The notes beneath the pieces are model-generated. The model did not search any database and was not told where the DNA came from. It worked only from the letters and a program-made list of their open reading frames with translations. The translations under genes and the position numbers were made by a program. Shown in pieces: positions 63,486 to 64,000 of a stretch of 64,000 nt of DNA. Where the stretch lies: positions 486,092-550,091 of the forward strand of contig JADJWN010000021.1 in the NCBI GenBank assembly GCA_016716335.1, read 5' to 3'. The first letter of the stretch is position 1, and every line of letters starts with the position of its first letter. This DNA comes from Saprospiraceae bacterium (GTDB lineage Bacteria > Bacteroidota > Bacteroidia > Chitinophagales > Saprospiraceae).

Positions 63486-63884
63486 TGAGTGTGCTCAATT
63501 GTATCATTTTTTATTGTATTTTTACTGGTGAATTTAATATTTATACGATTGATTCACCGGAGAGATTCCCATGGATGCTTTGTCAGGCGGGGGTGACGTA
63601 CAAACTTGGAGCTTTGTGCTTCTATTCAAGTGTAATTCCCAGGTTGACAGTGTAGTGCTCCGAAACCCGCCCGAACATAAGCCCTAGGCTCATCAGGCCA
63701 GCGAAAAAAACTCAATTTTTGCTTTCTATGGCTCTCTATATAGCTTCCTGATAGGATACGTTTTATGGCTATTTATGCTACCAAGTTATTTATCGTGACC
63801 ATCTGTAATACATCATATGCTCTAAAGTGATTTTTGGGAAATTTGACTACTTTTTCGTAGTCCGGTTTCCAGTTTTGAGTATTT
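63486..63884. other. Non-coding region upstream of the IS110 gene, possible bridge RNA site
   Basis: About 400 bp with no gene, between the IS110 transposase 5' end and the second transposase relic. In the IS110 group this side holds the non-coding RNA. Short stems such as ACAAA/TTTGT around 63600-63620 are present, but I cannot prove a structure by eye. Confidence 0.3.
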
Positions 63885-64000
63885 TCAGAATTTCAGGGCA
63901 CTACCTAGGATATGAATGCTCCGCTTCATAGTATATACCGTCATTATCAGGGCATATTCCCCATTCACTTTTTCCAGTCCCCGCAGGTTGGTGTGTCCAT
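63885..64000 (-). mobile_element. C-terminal end of a second DDE transposase, cut by the window edge
   Basis: A minus-strand frame entering from the right edge reads GHTNLRGLEKVNGEYALIMT, then VYTMKRSIHILGSALKF and stops at 63885. The RGLEKVNGEYALI...Y..KR text is typical of the last part of IS1182/IS5-like DDE transposases. Only 38 residues are in the window. Confidence 0.6.

Overview
The window reads as chromosome of a Bacteroidota bacterium, most likely Saprospiria/Chitinophagia-like. The support is three TonB-dependent receptors with carboxypeptidase-like N-terminal domains, DUF5689, DUF1684 and TamB proteins, short lipoprotein signals, and -7 boxes of the Bacteroidota type TAnnTTTG at 17-33 nt from many starts. 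The placement below phylum is inference. No tRNA, rRNA or CRISPR array was seen.

Layout. 1-4.3 kb: an exported protein running off the left edge, then a ZnuD-like TonB receptor (frameshifted) and a His/Asp-rich lipoprotein, with a 7-1-7 Fur/Zur-style palindrome at the lipoprotein promoter. 4.4-8.5 kb: a divergent TonB receptor, LptE, and a broken tRNA methyltransferase. 8.5-14.4 kb: a DUF5689 lipoprotein, a TonB receptor and a secreted endonuclease/phosphatase-fold enzyme, a probable extracellular nucleic-acid or phosphate scavenging locus. 14.5-19.2 kb: an MsbA-like exporter, a DUF3800 protein of foreign look, and a GT39 glycosyltransferase. 19.4-22.4 kb: an uncharacterised operon of ATP-grasp ligase, class I glutamine amidotransferase and a second ATP-grasp-like protein, the best candidate here for an undescribed pathway. 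22.5-30 kb: an outer membrane protein, a TMTC-like glycosyltransferase with DprA, pirin, an aminotransferase, a small HTH protein and a lipoprotein. 30.2-32.5 kb: two DUF1538 membrane proteins, a PII-like protein and a CBS protein, probably one regulated transport system. 32.5-39 kb: Maf, UbiA, KdsC-like phosphatase, IscX, a BtuF-like protein, DUF1684, a beta-propeller protein and signal peptidase I. 39.3-46.5 kb: deoxynucleoside kinase, FolK, an AgcS symporter, a NOL1/NOP2/sun methyltransferase and an atypical P-type ATPase. 46.5-59.7 kb: an SSS symporter with a 35-residue membrane peptide and a secreted PIG-L deacetylase, an NqrM-like protein, a thioredoxin, MazG, a nucleoside phosphorylase, TamB and FolP. 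60.1-64 kb: an accessory tail with an integrase relic, three small orphan genes (one an 18-residue repeat protein), a broken IS110 and the end of a second insertion sequence.

At least ten ordinary genes carry frameshifts, most at short homopolymers, and folP carries an in-frame TAG. Both gains and losses of one base occur, in housekeeping genes, so consensus error in the assembly is the simplest explanation. Gene calls below give the restored extent and say where the break is.
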